From the NCBI RefSeq assembly GCF_024172165.1, contig NZ_JAMZEB010000002.1, positions 9,398,501 to 9,462,500 of the forward strand: a DNA stretch of 64,000 bases, given 5' to 3'. A program made the translations under genes and the position numbers. The notes under the pieces were generated by a model. It was not told the origin of the DNA and did no database searches. It worked only from the letters and a program-made list of their open reading frames with translations. This stretch comes from Nonomuraea thailandensis. GTDB lineage: Bacteria > Actinomycetota > Actinomycetes > Streptosporangiales > Streptosporangiaceae. This document shows, in pieces, positions 41,272 through 50,003 of this stretch. The stretch's first letter is position 1. Every line of letters begins with the position of its first letter.

Positions 41272-42073
41272 GGATCTGCCCCGTCACCCGCCGCCCCTGG
41301 TGCGAGACGAGGAAGGTGATCACCTCGGCCACGTCCTCAGGCCGCGCGATCTCCTTGAGCACCGCGCTCTCGGTGACCGCCCTGGCCACCTCGTCGTTGA
41401 TCCAGCCGGTGTCGGTGACGGGCGGGTAGACCATGTTGGCCGTGATGCCGTAGGCGCCCAGCTCGTGGGCGGCCGACATGGTGTAGTTCTCCTGGGCCGC
41501 CTTCGCCGCGCCGTACGAGACCTCGGTCGGGAAGCCGTTCGGCCCGCCGGAGGTCAGGCCGATGATGCGGCCCCAGGTCGCGCCGCGTGCCACGTGCCGC
41601 GTGGCGAACTCCGAGATCAGCAGCGCGGCCGCCCGCGCGTCCACCGCGAACTGCCTGTCGTGCGTCTCCACGTCCACCATCCGCAAGGAGCGGCCGAAGG
41701 CGTCGTGCCCGGCGGGCGCGAAGGTGTCGCCCAGCCCGGCGCTGGCGTTGTTGACCAGGATCTCCACCGGCCCGAACGCCTTCTCGGCCAGGTCGAACAG
41801 CAGCTTCGGAGCCTCGGGGTCGGACAGGTCGGCCTCGGCCGACTCCGCGGTGCCGCCCGCCTCGCGGATGCGTCGGACGACGTCGTCGGCCGTGCCCGCC
41901 CTGACCCGGTCGAAGGCCTCCGGATAGGCGGGTTCGTTCAGAGGCGCGAGCCGCTTGTACGTCAGGAGGACCGCCACCCCCTCGGCCGCCAGCGCGGTCG
42001 CCGTCGCAGCGCCGATGCCGTGATTGGCGCCTGTGATCAGCGCAACCTTTCCTGTCAGCCGCGTATCGATCAT
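41258..42073 (-). CDS. SDR-family oxidoreductase
   Basis: Product of 271 residues with GKVALITGANHGIGAATATAL for NAD(P), NNASAG, catalytic Ser in LTSGGPNG and Tyr/Lys in SYGAAKAAQENY. It resembles 3-oxoacyl-ACP reductases, but the long insert RLAPLNEPAYPEAFDRVRAG after strand 2 is unlike FabG. The substrate is unknown. The ATG at 42073 is 10 bp from the divergent nucleotidyltransferase start, so the two genes share a very short promoter region. Confidence 0.85.
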   Translation of the reverse strand: MIDTRLTGKVALITGANHGIGAATATALAAEGVAVLLTYKRLAPLNEPAYPEAFDRVRAGTADDVVRRIREAGGTAESAEADLSDPEAPKLLFDLAEKAFGPVEILVNNASAGLGDTFAPAGHDAFGRSLRMVDVETHDRQFAVDARAAALLISEFATRHVARGATWGRIIGLTSGGPNGFPTEVSYGAAKAAQENYTMSAAHELGAYGITANMVYPPVTDTGWINDEVARAVTESAVLKEIARPEDVAEVITFLVSHQGRRVTGQILRMY

Positions 42074-42083
42074 AGTTGCCATC

Positions 42084-42812
42084 ATGCACGCAGCCACCGA
42101 ACGACTGCTAAGGCATTTTCTCGAGAGCATCGAGCCTGCCGTCCCCCTGGTCGCGCTCTGGGCGCACGGCTCGCTCGCGGCGGGCGACTACCAGGAGGGA
42201 CGCAGCGACCTCGACCTGATCGCGGTGCTCGACTCGCCTGCCACGATGGGCGACTGGCGGCGCATCAAGGCCGTGCACCGCAGGCTCCGCCTGCCGCTGG
42301 CCGAGCGGCTGCACTGCTCGTACATGTCCAGGCAGGAGCTGGACGACCTCGGGGCCGAGCACATCACGTGGGCGCACAGCCAGATCTTCCGGCGGCCCGT
42401 CACCGCGGTCACGCGGCGCGAGCTGCACAACGGCGCCAGGGTGCTGCACGGGCCGCCGCCCGCCGGCCTGCTGCCGCCGGTGTCGGACGAGGAGCTGGCC
42501 CGGTTCGTCCGTACGGACCTGCGCGACTTCTGGCTCGTCAAGGCGCAGGAACGGCGGCGCTGGCTGCAGGACGTCTGGGTCGACCTGGGCATGGTGACCG
42601 TCGCCAGGGCCACCGTCACGTTGCGGGAGGGGCGGCTGATCAGCAAGCTGGAGGCGCTGGACGTGCTGGACGAGCTGGGCGCGCCCGAGACGGTGGTCGC
42701 CGGCATCCGCGCCCGCCGCTACGGCACGCCCGCGCCGGTGCTGAGCCGGTTCCGGCGGGGGCGGCTGGCCCGGGCGTTCGTCCGGTCGGCGATCAGGCAG
42801 GCGCTCGGCTGA
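42084..42812 (+). CDS. nucleotidyltransferase-domain protein
   Basis: Product of 242 residues. The pol-beta-type motif WAHGSLAAGDYQEGRSDLDLIAVLD (GS and DxD) is near residue 25, followed by a helical C-terminal part. Relatives include aminoglycoside nucleotidyltransferases (ANT(3'')-like) and MNT antitoxins; the 240-residue length and helical half fit the former better. No resistance is inferred from sequence alone. Confidence 0.75.
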   Translation: MHAATERLLRHFLESIEPAVPLVALWAHGSLAAGDYQEGRSDLDLIAVLDSPATMGDWRRIKAVHRRLRLPLAERLHCSYMSRQELDDLGAEHITWAHSQIFRRPVTAVTRRELHNGARVLHGPPPAGLLPPVSDEELARFVRTDLRDFWLVKAQERRRWLQDVWVDLGMVTVARATVTLREGRLISKLEALDVLDELGAPETVVAGIRARRYGTPAPVLSRFRRGRLARAFVRSAIRQALG

Positions 42813-42915
42813 GGTTTCCCGGCTCACCAGGAAGAACGGCGACGCGGCGGTGGTTTGTTACGTGCGTAGTGTGCGTTCGCGCCAATCACCACCTGAAACC
42901 TGGGAAGGGCGGCAA

Positions 42916-43554
42916 ATGGGGGAGAGCAGGCAGTCCTATCTGGAGGCCGCGGCGTCGGCCGTGTCGCTCCTGCGCCATCCGGCCGTGGCGGCCTCGTGGG
43001 ACAAGCCGAGCGCGCTGATGGAGTTCAGCGTCGCGGGGCTGGCCGGGCACCTGGCCCACCAGCTCGTCAGGGTCGGCGACGTACTGGCGCCCAACGGGCA
43101 GGCCGGGGAGCCCGTCACGCTCATCGAGCACTACTCGCGCTCGCCGTGGGTGCAGGCCGGTCTCGAACACGAGAGCAACCTCAGCGTCCGGCGCGGCGGC
43201 GAGGCGGCCGCGGCGGCCGGCCCCGCGGTGCTGGTCGAGCGGGCGCAGGCGCTGTACGAGATGCAGAGCGCGGCGCTGGTCTCCGAGCCGGCCGACCGGG
43301 TGGTGCACCTGCCGTGGTCCGGCTGGTCGCTGCGGCTGGACGACTTCCTGCTCACCCGGCTCGTGGAGCTGGTCGTGCACTCCGACGACCTGGCCGCCAG
43401 CGTGGGCGTGGAGACTCCCGAGCTGCCCACCTCGGTGATCGATCCGGTGGTGGAGCTGCTGGCCCGGCTGGCGGTGCACCGCCACGGGCCGACGGCGGTC
43501 ATCCGCACGCTGAGCAGGGCCGAGCGCGCCCCCGCCACGATCAGCGCCTTCTGA
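42916..43554 (+). CDS. DinB/MDMPI-like mycothiol-dependent protein
   Basis: Product of 212 residues from an ATG behind GGGAAGGGCGG. The four-helix DinB fold is indicated by EFSVAGLAGHLAHQLVRVGD and LTRLVELVVHSDDLAASVGV, with histidines for the metal as in mycothiol-dependent maleylpyruvate isomerase. Such proteins are thought to transfer or use mycothiol. The stop region is duplicated (43538-43576). Confidence 0.8.
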   Translation: MGESRQSYLEAAASAVSLLRHPAVAASWDKPSALMEFSVAGLAGHLAHQLVRVGDVLAPNGQAGEPVTLIEHYSRSPWVQAGLEHESNLSVRRGGEAAAAAGPAVLVERAQALYEMQSAALVSEPADRVVHLPWSGWSLRLDDFLLTRLVELVVHSDDLAASVGVETPELPTSVIDPVVELLARLAVHRHGPTAVIRTLSRAERAPATISAF

Positions 43555-43576
43555 CGCTCGATCAGCGCCTTCTGAC
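43538..43576. repeat. tandem duplication of a gene end
   Basis: CGATCAGCGCCTTCTGAC at 43538-43555 and 43559-43576, with three bases between. The first copy holds the stop of the MDMPI-like gene. Confidence 0.75.
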
Positions 43577-43659
43577 TCCACACGACAAGCCGGACCCCAC
43601 CGCGAGCCGGCGCCTGCCGGGGAAGGTCGTGGTCGGCGGGTTGCCGGGCCCGCGGGCGT

Positions 43660-44229
43660 TCAGCTTGTGATCATGCGCAGGGCCGCGGCCACCTCGCGGC
43701 CCGACAGCGCGCTGTCCGGGTCGAGCAGCCACTGCGACAGGAACCCGGTCAGCATGGCCTGGTAGAGCGTGCCCGTGAGCCGCTCGCGTTCGGGATCGGT
43801 GCCCAGCGTGACGCCCTCGAACAGCTCGGCGAGCCCCAGCCGTGCCTCCCCGATGGCCCGGGTGAGCTGCTCCCGCAGCTCCGGCGCGGCATGGTCGATG
43901 TGCCCCAGCAGCTCGAACTGCGTCACCCACAGCGGACGCAGCTTCTCGAACGACTCCACCACCCGGTCCCAGGCCGCCTCGAACCGCTCCAGCGGCGTGG
44001 CGTCCGGCCGCACGTCGGCCGACAGGGTCGCGCCCAGCTCCTCGCCCCACTCCTTCATCACCTCGAACAGCGCCTCGTTCATCAGCGCCTCCTTCGACCT
44101 GAAGTGGTAACCGATGCCCGCCAGGCTCACGCCGGACGCGGTCGCGATGTCACGGGCGGTCGTGCGCGAGTAACCCTTCTCGATCAAGCACCGCTTCGCC
44201 CCCGCCAGCAGATCTTCCCTGTTTCCCAT
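43660..44229 (-). CDS. TetR-family repressor
   Basis: Product of 189 residues. Residues 5-50 are the TetR helix-turn-helix (REDLLAGAKRCLIEKGYSRT, TARDIATASGVSLAGIGYHFRSKEAL) and the rest a ligand-binding helical bundle ending QWLLDPDSALSGREVAAALR. It diverges from the FAD-monooxygenase gene, with a 60-bp gap that contains a nested palindrome, so it most likely controls that gene and itself. Confidence 0.88.
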   Translation of the reverse strand: MGNREDLLAGAKRCLIEKGYSRTTARDIATASGVSLAGIGYHFRSKEALMNEALFEVMKEWGEELGATLSADVRPDATPLERFEAAWDRVVESFEKLRPLWVTQFELLGHIDHAAPELREQLTRAIGEARLGLAELFEGVTLGTDPERERLTGTLYQAMLTGFLSQWLLDPDSALSGREVAAALRMITS

Positions 44230-44244
44230 GCCCAGAGGCTAACA

Positions 44245-44276
44245 CATGCGTACTAGACAAGCGTCTGAGACGCATG
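44245..44276. promoter_or_regulatory. nested palindrome, likely TetR operator
   Basis: Outer arms CATGCGT/ACGCATG (7 bp, 44245-44251 and 44270-44276) and inner arms AGAC/GTCT share the same centre. It lies between the divergent tetR and monooxygenase starts, 14 bp from the latter. Confidence 0.65.
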
Positions 44277-44289
44277 TACGGTCTCGCTC

Positions 44290-45465
44290 ATGACGAACAT
44301 CCTCATCTCGGGCGCGAGCATCGCGGGCACGGCGACGGCGTACTGGCTGCGGCGGCACGGCTACACCGTGACCGTCGTCGAGCGAGCCCCCGCCATCCGC
44401 ACGGGCGGCTACAAGGTGGACGTGCGCGGCGCCGCGCTGGAGGTGATCGAGCGCATGGGCCTGCTGGACGCGGTCCGCGCCAGGGGCACGGACATGCGCG
44501 TCGCCACCTACTACGACGCCGCCGGCCGCCCGCTGGCCGCCATGGACGCCGACCTGTTCGGCGGCCGTACGGGCGACGACGCCGAGATCATGCGCGGCGA
44601 CCTCAACGAGCTGCTGTACGACCTGACCCGCGACGAGGTCGAGTACGTCTTCGGCGACTCCATCACCGGCATCGCCGAGGACGGCGCCGTGACGTTCGAA
44701 CGCTCCCTGCCCCGCACGTTCGACCTGGTCGTCGGGGCCGACGGCGTGCACTCCAACGTCCGGCGGCTCGCCTTCGGCGACGAGTCCGCCTGCACCCGCG
44801 ACCTCGGCCACTACATCTCGATCTGCACCGTGCCCAACACGCTCGGCCTCGACCGCGAGGAGGCCGTGCACGCGGCCGTCGGCAGGACCGCCAACGTCTA
44901 CAGCACCCGGCAGGACACGGCGGCCAAGGCCCTGTTCATGTGGTCGTCGCCGCCGCTGGACCACGACCACCGCGACGTCGACGGCCAGAAGAAGCTGCTC
45001 GCGCGGGCCATGGAGGGTGTCGGCTGGCAGGTGCCCGCGCTGCTGGAGGCCGCGCGCGACGCCGAGGACTTCTACTTCGACACGGTCGCCCAGATCCACC
45101 TGGACCGCTGGTCGAAGGGCCGGGTCGTGCTGGTGGGCGACGCCGGCTACTGCGCCTCGCCCGCCTCGGGGCAGGGCACCAGCCTGGCGCTCGTGGGCGC
45201 GTACGTGCTGGCGGGCGAGCTGGCCACGGGCGGCGGGACGGAGGGGTACGAGCGCGAGCTGCGCCCCTTCGTGGCGGCGAACCAGGCGCTGGGGCCCGCC
45301 AACGTCAAAGGCATGGTCATCGGGTCGCGGGCGGCACTGTGGTTCCAGCTCAGGATGATGCGGCTGCTGCCGCGCCTGCCCGGCAGGAACCGGATGATCG
45401 AGCGGATCACCGGCCCCATCTTCCGCGCCGCCAACGCCGTCACGCTCAAGGATTATGCACGCTGA
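44290..45465 (+). CDS. FAD-dependent monooxygenase, group A
   Basis: Product of 391 residues of the PHBH/TetX-like class: the FAD-binding start ILISGASIAGTATAYWLRRHG, DLVVGADGVHSNVRRLA (DG motif, near residue 150) and VLVGDAGYCASPASGQGTSLAL (GD motif, near 285). It hydroxylates an aromatic or polyketide substrate, or inactivates a drug such as a tetracycline; the substrate is not readable. The TetR protein divergent to it and the palindrome between them suggest induction by the substrate. Confidence 0.88.
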   Translation: MTNILISGASIAGTATAYWLRRHGYTVTVVERAPAIRTGGYKVDVRGAALEVIERMGLLDAVRARGTDMRVATYYDAAGRPLAAMDADLFGGRTGDDAEIMRGDLNELLYDLTRDEVEYVFGDSITGIAEDGAVTFERSLPRTFDLVVGADGVHSNVRRLAFGDESACTRDLGHYISICTVPNTLGLDREEAVHAAVGRTANVYSTRQDTAAKALFMWSSPPLDHDHRDVDGQKKLLARAMEGVGWQVPALLEAARDAEDFYFDTVAQIHLDRWSKGRVVLVGDAGYCASPASGQGTSLALVGAYVLAGELATGGGTEGYERELRPFVAANQALGPANVKGMVIGSRAALWFQLRMMRLLPRLPGRNRMIERITGPIFRAANAVTLKDYAR

Positions 45466-46585
45466 CCTCCGGATAGTCCTTGACCGGCGTGCGCTTGCCC
45501 AGCAGGTGCCGGTCGAGGAAGCCCGCCAGGTGAGCCCGGGTGATCTCCAGCGCCCGCGCCCCGTCGAGCTCCTGCGCCGGCAGCCCCAGCTGCTGCCTGA
45601 GCACCGCGTAGTCCACGAACGCCGAGTGGTCGGTGCCCTTCACCGTGATCCAGCGCTTCCAGCCGGTCAGGTTCGGCCACGCCTGCTTCCATGATTCGTC
45701 GGTGCCGTCGGGCGTGTGCGACTTCGTCGCCCCGATCAGCATGAACGGCCGCTTGAGCGGCTCTTCCACCCGGAACGTGCCGTCCAGGTTGACCCCGGCC
45801 TTGATCCGGCCGTCGGCGAGCATCGTCCGGGCCGCGGAGTAACCGCCGATCGAGTGCCCGACCATGGCGATCCGCGACCGGTCGATCTTCTTGCCCCAGC
45901 CGCTCCCGGTCAGCTCGTCGAGCACGAACCGCACGTCCTTCGCCCTGCTCGCGGCGACCTTCGCGTTGTCCTGGCCCTTCACGCAGGCCAGACAGGTGGT
46001 GGTGCGGCCGTCGGGGAAGGTGGTGGCGACCGACTCGTACGTGTGCTCCACGGCGGCGACCAGGTAACCCCTGCTCGCGAAGTCCTCGGCCAGCGAGGTC
46101 AGGGTGGCGCGCGGGAAGCTGAACCCTGGCGACATCACGACCAGCGGCCGCTTGCCTCCCGCGGCGGCAGCGTTCAGACGGGCGTGTGTCCTGACCGTGG
46201 TGAGCGCGTCCTTCCGGGCGACGGGCAGGTCCTTGAGCACCAGCTCCGACTCCTGCCCGGTCAGGTAGGGCGCAGCCTTGCCGGTGGCCTTCTTCGCCGG
46301 ATACCAGAGCGAGACGAGCAGCTCTCGCCGGTCGGCCTCGGGGTTCCAGGGGTCGGGGCGGCTCTTGTCGACGAGATGCAGGGTCGTCGTGCCGACGGGC
46401 TTCGGCCCGGTCGGCTCGGGCAGGTTGAGGCCTGCCCGAGCTCCGGTTCCAGCTCCGGCTCCGGTTCCAGCTCCGGCTCCGGCTTCGGCTCCGGCTCCCG
46501 CAGGCACGGCCGCGCGCGCCGCCTGGGCGGGGATGACGGACAGGACGATGAACGACAGGGCTGCCGCGGCAGCGGTGCTTCGCAT
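45446..46585 (-). CDS. secreted alpha/beta hydrolase, PAF-AH-like
   Basis: Product of 379 residues with a signal peptide (STAAAAALSFIVLSVIPAQA). Next comes a Gly/Ala repeat (AGAGAEAGAGAGTGAGAG), then a hydrolase of the platelet-activating-factor acetylhydrolase type: nucleophile in VGHSIGGYS, oxyanion region VVMSPGFSF and histidine in KGTDHSAFVD. The extracellular substrate is probably a short ester. The 3' end overlaps the converging monooxygenase gene by 20 bases. A GTG at 46594 is an alternative start. Confidence 0.82.
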   Translation of the reverse strand: MRSTAAAAALSFIVLSVIPAQAARAAVPAGAGAEAGAGAGTGAGAGTGARAGLNLPEPTGPKPVGTTTLHLVDKSRPDPWNPEADRRELLVSLWYPAKKATGKAAPYLTGQESELVLKDLPVARKDALTTVRTHARLNAAAAGGKRPLVVMSPGFSFPRATLTSLAEDFASRGYLVAAVEHTYESVATTFPDGRTTTCLACVKGQDNAKVAASRAKDVRFVLDELTGSGWGKKIDRSRIAMVGHSIGGYSAARTMLADGRIKAGVNLDGTFRVEEPLKRPFMLIGATKSHTPDGTDESWKQAWPNLTGWKRWITVKGTDHSAFVDYAVLRQQLGLPAQELDGARALEITRAHLAGFLDRHLLGKRTPVKDYPEVSVHNP

Positions 46586-46695
46586 GGCGACCACGCTGCC
46601 GGAAGGGCGGGCCGGAGCGTCCTCCCCGATCGTCGATCCGCACCCCCTACTTTCGTCGTAAGGCCCCTTCCCCGGCGCGCCCCTACGCTGTGACC

Positions 46696-48006
46696 ATGCG
46701 GTTCGTACTGCTCGGCGCGGGCATGTTCGCGGCGTCCCTGTTCGTGATGAGCGGGCAGATGGGGGTGCCGTCCGGCCTTCCGCTGCCCGTGCAGGTCGTG
46801 ATCGCCGCGGTGGCGGGCGTGGCGGCCTGGCACGCGCCGCGGTCCTGGTGGCCGCTGGCCGCCGTCGGCGCCGTCACCTACGCCTGGCTCGTGGTGTGGC
46901 CGCCGCTGCTGGTCGCCTCCTACTTCGCGGGCCGCACGCTCGACAGGAGCCGCGGCATCGCCGCCTACATCGCCGCCTGCCTGGTGGTCTGCGGCATCAC
47001 GGCGGTGGTCGGCGAGGCGCGCGACGGGCTGCAGGAGATGCTGACCGCCAGCCTGGGCAACGCGCTGTTCATGGCGCTGGGCATGATCGGGCTGCCGCTG
47101 GCCGTGGGGCTGTGGACGCGGGCCAGGGCCGAGGTGCTGGAGGCCGCCAGGGAGCGGGCGCAGCGGCTCGAACGCGAGCAGGTCATGCGGGCCGAGCAGG
47201 CCAGGGCGCAGGAGCGCGCCCGGATCGCCAGGGAGATGCACGACGTCGTCGCCCACCGGGTCTCGCTGATCGTGCTGCACGCGGGGGCGCTGGAGGTGCG
47301 GGCCGCCGACGAGGAGACGGCCGAGACCGCCGCCCTGATCGGCGGGATCGGCCGGGAGGCCCTGAGCAACCTGCGCGACGTCCTCGGGGTCCTGCGCGCG
47401 CCCCGCACCGAGACCGTGGACGCCGGCTCGCCTTCACGGCCTGGCCTCGGCGGCGGGTTCCAGTCTCAGCCCGACCTCGGCGGGGGCTTGCGACCACAAC
47501 CCGACCTCGGCGGGGGCTTGCGACCACAACCTGGCCTCAGCGGCGACTACCGACCACGACCTGGCCTCGGCGGCGACTTCCGGCCGCCGTCCGCGCTGGA
47601 CGACCTCGACTCCGGCTACCGGCCGCAGCCGACGCTCGGCGACCTCGACCGGCTGCTCGACCAGTCCCGCGCCCTGGGCATCGCGGTGACCCGGCACGAC
47701 GAGGGCGAGCCCCGGCCGGTGGAGGAGACGGTGGAGCGGACGGCGTACCGGGTGATCCAGGAGGCGCTCACGAACGTGCACAAGCATGCGGGCGGCGTGC
47801 CCACGGACGTGATGCTCCGGTTCGGGGACGGCGCGCTGGAGGTGGAGGTGCGCAACCAGGCGCCACACGCGCCGCCCGAGGAGCTGCCGGGCGCCGGCTG
47901 GGGCCTGGTGGGGCTGCGCGAGCGGGTGGAGCTCCTCGGCGGCTCGCTGCGCACCAGCGCCGAGGAGAGCGGCGGCTTCCTCGTCAGCGCCAGGATCCCG
48001 GCATGA
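46696..48006 (+). CDS. NarL-type sensor histidine kinase
   Basis: Product of 436 residues. Five or six transmembrane segments in residues 1-130, then a coiled coil, the HisKA_3 box with ARIAREMHDVVAHRVSLIV (phospho-His near residue 184) and the ATPase domain (VIQEALTNVHKHAGG, AGWGLVGLRERVELLGGSL). Five 10-residue repeats (LGGGFQSQPD, LGGGLRPQPD and similar, residues 251-300) are inserted between the phosphoacceptor and ATPase domains. A LuxR-type response regulator follows. Confidence 0.88.
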   Translation: MRFVLLGAGMFAASLFVMSGQMGVPSGLPLPVQVVIAAVAGVAAWHAPRSWWPLAAVGAVTYAWLVVWPPLLVASYFAGRTLDRSRGIAAYIAACLVVCGITAVVGEARDGLQEMLTASLGNALFMALGMIGLPLAVGLWTRARAEVLEAARERAQRLEREQVMRAEQARAQERARIAREMHDVVAHRVSLIVLHAGALEVRAADEETAETAALIGGIGREALSNLRDVLGVLRAPRTETVDAGSPSRPGLGGGFQSQPDLGGGLRPQPDLGGGLRPQPGLSGDYRPRPGLGGDFRPPSALDDLDSGYRPQPTLGDLDRLLDQSRALGIAVTRHDEGEPRPVEETVERTAYRVIQEALTNVHKHAGGVPTDVMLRFGDGALEVEVRNQAPHAPPEELPGAGWGLVGLRERVELLGGSLRTSAEESGGFLVSARIPA

Positions 48007-48134
48007 GCGTGGCTCTTCGCACGTGGCGCGACCGTGAGCGCGACGCGGCGGTTCGCGAGCGGTACCGCCCTGAGCTCGGCATGCGCGGGCCTTTTGCCTT
48101 GGGCGCTGTCGTGAGTGGCGGGAGTGCGGCGTGA
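48003..48134 (+). CDS. possible 43-residue bridging ORF
   Basis: Encodes MSVALRTWRDRERDAAVRER and 23 more residues. The ATG overlaps the kinase stop (ATGA) and its stop overlaps the response-regulator GTG (GTGA). It is basic in its first half. It could be a real small protein, or simply a translated leader that couples the two genes. The overlaps at both ends make coincidence less likely, but codon bias is weak. Confidence 0.35.
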   Translation: MSVALRTWRDRERDAAVRERYRPELGMRGPFALGAVVSGGSAA

Positions 48135-48778
48135 TCAGGGTGCTCGTGGTGGACGACGAGGCGCTCGTACGGTCGGGGTTGCGGTTGATTCTGGAGGCGG
48201 CGGGCGACATCTCGGTGATCGGTGAGGCGCGTGACGGCGCGGAGGCGGTCTCGGCGGTGGGGCGGCTGCGGCCCGAGGTGGTGCTGATGGACGTGCGGAT
48301 GCCGGTCATGGACGGACTGACCGCCGCCGGCCGCATCCTCCTGGACCCGCAGGCGCCCAAGGTGATCATGCTGACCACGTTCGACGTGGACGAGTACGTG
48401 CACGCGGCGCTGCGCCTGGGCGCCGTCGGCTTTCTGCTCAAGGACACCCCGCCGAGGGAGCTGGCCGCCGCCGTGCGCACGGTGGCCGACGGTCAGGCGA
48501 TGCTCTCCCCGTCCGTCACCAAGCGGGTGATCGCGCAGTACGCCGACCGCGCCCCCTCGCGCGCCGAGGCCGCCCGCAGGCAGCTCGACGGGCTCACCGG
48601 CCGGGAGGGAGACGTGATCAAGGCGCTGGCCCGCGGTCTGTCCAACGCCGAGATCGGCCGCGAGCTGCGCCTGACGGAGGCCACGGTGAAGGCGCACGTC
48701 AGCCGGGTGCTGGCCAAGCTGGGCCTGGCCAACCGCGTCCAGGCCGCGATCCTGGTCCACGACGCCGACCTCCACTGA
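48131..48778 (+). CDS. NarL/LuxR-family response regulator
   Basis: Product of 215 residues. The receiver domain has DDE at 8-10, the phospho-Asp in VVLMDVRMPVMDGL, Thr in MLTTFD and Lys in FLLKDTPP. The LuxR helix-turn-helix is LTGREGDVIKALARGLSNAE, then ATVKAHVSRVLAKLGLANRV. Start is a GTG. It is the partner of the kinase just upstream; target genes are not evident. Confidence 0.9.
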   Translation: MIRVLVVDDEALVRSGLRLILEAAGDISVIGEARDGAEAVSAVGRLRPEVVLMDVRMPVMDGLTAAGRILLDPQAPKVIMLTTFDVDEYVHAALRLGAVGFLLKDTPPRELAAAVRTVADGQAMLSPSVTKRVIAQYADRAPSRAEAARRQLDGLTGREGDVIKALARGLSNAEIGRELRLTEATVKAHVSRVLAKLGLANRVQAAILVHDADLH

Positions 48779-48785
48779 CCGGCTC

Positions 48786-48852
48786 GCCGGCCGACGCGAT
48801 CCACCACCGCCGCCGGCCGACGCGATCCACCACCGCCGCCGGCCGACGCGAT
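48786..48852. repeat. 26-bp tandem repeat after the response regulator
   Basis: Unit GCCGGCCGACGCGATCCACC plus six more bases, 2.6 copies (48786, 48812, 48838), followed by further GCCGGCCGAC fragments up to about 48898. No gene lies between here and the ABC operon. Confidence 0.75.
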
Positions 48853-48995
48853 GTCTGGGTCCGCTGGTCGGCTGCGCCGGCCGACTGCACCGGCCGACTC
48901 CGTATGCCGGCGGCCCCTGGCGAGACGAGGGGAGCAGGCAACCGGGCCCACCGGTCAGCGAACCCACCGGGTCTGCGGAGCAGTGCGTCAGCGGG

Positions 48996-50003
48996 TCAAT
49001 GGCCGGTTGTTTCCGCGTAGTAGCAGGCCGCCTGTGCCTCGGGCACCGCGGGCAGGATGTCCAGCGGTTCCGTACGGCACCGCCCGTCCACCCCCGCCTC
49101 GGCCGCCTTGCCGGAGGCGAGCACCTGGCAGCGGGCGTGGAAGCGGCAGCCGCCGGGAATCCGGGTCGGGTCCGGCGGCTCGCCGGTCAGCACCACGCGT
49201 TCCGGCGACTCGGGCAACACCGACATCAGCGCCTGCGTGTACGGGTGCCGCGGCGCGGTCAGCACCTGCTCCACGGGCCCCGACTCGACGATCCTGCCCA
49301 GGTACATCACGGCCACCCGGTCGGCGATGTTCCAGGCCAGGCCCAGGTCGTGGGTGACGACCAGCGCCGACAGCCCCAGCTCGGCGCGCAGCCGCAGCAG
49401 CAGGGCCAGGATCTCGCCGCGTACGGAGGCGTCCAGCGAGGCCACCGGCTCGTCGGCGATCAGCACCTTCGGGTTCAGCGCGAGGGCGCCGGCGATGACC
49501 ACGCGCTGCCGCTGCCCGCCCGACAGCTCGTGCGGGTAGCGCAGGAAGAACCGCTCGGGCGGCCGCAGGCCGGCGTGGGACAGCGCGGTGGCCACGATGT
49601 CCTGCTCGTCCCGCAGGCCGTGGATGCGCGGGCCCTCGGCGACGGCCTCGTACACGGTGTGCCTGGGGTTGAGGGAGCCGGTCGGGTCCTGGAGGACGAG
49701 CTGCACCTGCCTGCGGTAGGCCTTGAGCGCCTTGGAGCCGTAGCTCAGCGGGTCGCCGTCGTAGCGGACCTCGCCGGAGGTGGGGCGTTCGAGGCCGAGG
49801 AGGGTGCGGGCGAGGGTGGTCTTGCCGCAGCCGGACTCGCCGACCAGGGCGACGATCTCGCCCGCGCCGATGGCCAGGTTCACGCCGTCCACGGCGCGGG
49901 CGCGGCGGCCTCTGGAGGAGAACTCGACGTGCAGGTCGCGGGCCTCCAGCAGCGTCGGCCGCGTGGTCGCGACCGCCTCCGCGGTGGTCTGCGTCTCGGT
50001 CAT
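48996..50003 (-). CDS. peptide ABC transporter ATPase, OppF/DppF type
   Basis: Product of 335 residues with Walker A GESGCGKTTLA, signature ELSGGQRQRVVIAGAL and Walker B VLIADEPVASLD, plus the oligopeptide-family C-terminal motif RIPGGCRFHARC with cysteines. It is the last of five overlapping genes of a peptide or nickel import operon. The start overlaps the stop of the preceding ATPase by four bases (ATGA). Confidence 0.9.
   Translation of the reverse strand: MTETQTTAEAVATTRPTLLEARDLHVEFSSRGRRARAVDGVNLAIGAGEIVALVGESGCGKTTLARTLLGLERPTSGEVRYDGDPLSYGSKALKAYRRQVQLVLQDPTGSLNPRHTVYEAVAEGPRIHGLRDEQDIVATALSHAGLRPPERFFLRYPHELSGGQRQRVVIAGALALNPKVLIADEPVASLDASVRGEILALLLRLRAELGLSALVVTHDLGLAWNIADRVAVMYLGRIVESGPVEQVLTAPRHPYTQALMSVLPESPERVVLTGEPPDPTRIPGGCRFHARCQVLASGKAAEAGVDGRCRTEPLDILPAVPEAQAACYYAETTGH

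Noticed and set aside
42084..42812. Calling the nucleotidyltransferase an antibiotic-resistance gene
   Set aside because: Only the general GS/DxD motif is visible; the aminoglycoside-specific parts cannot be confirmed by eye.
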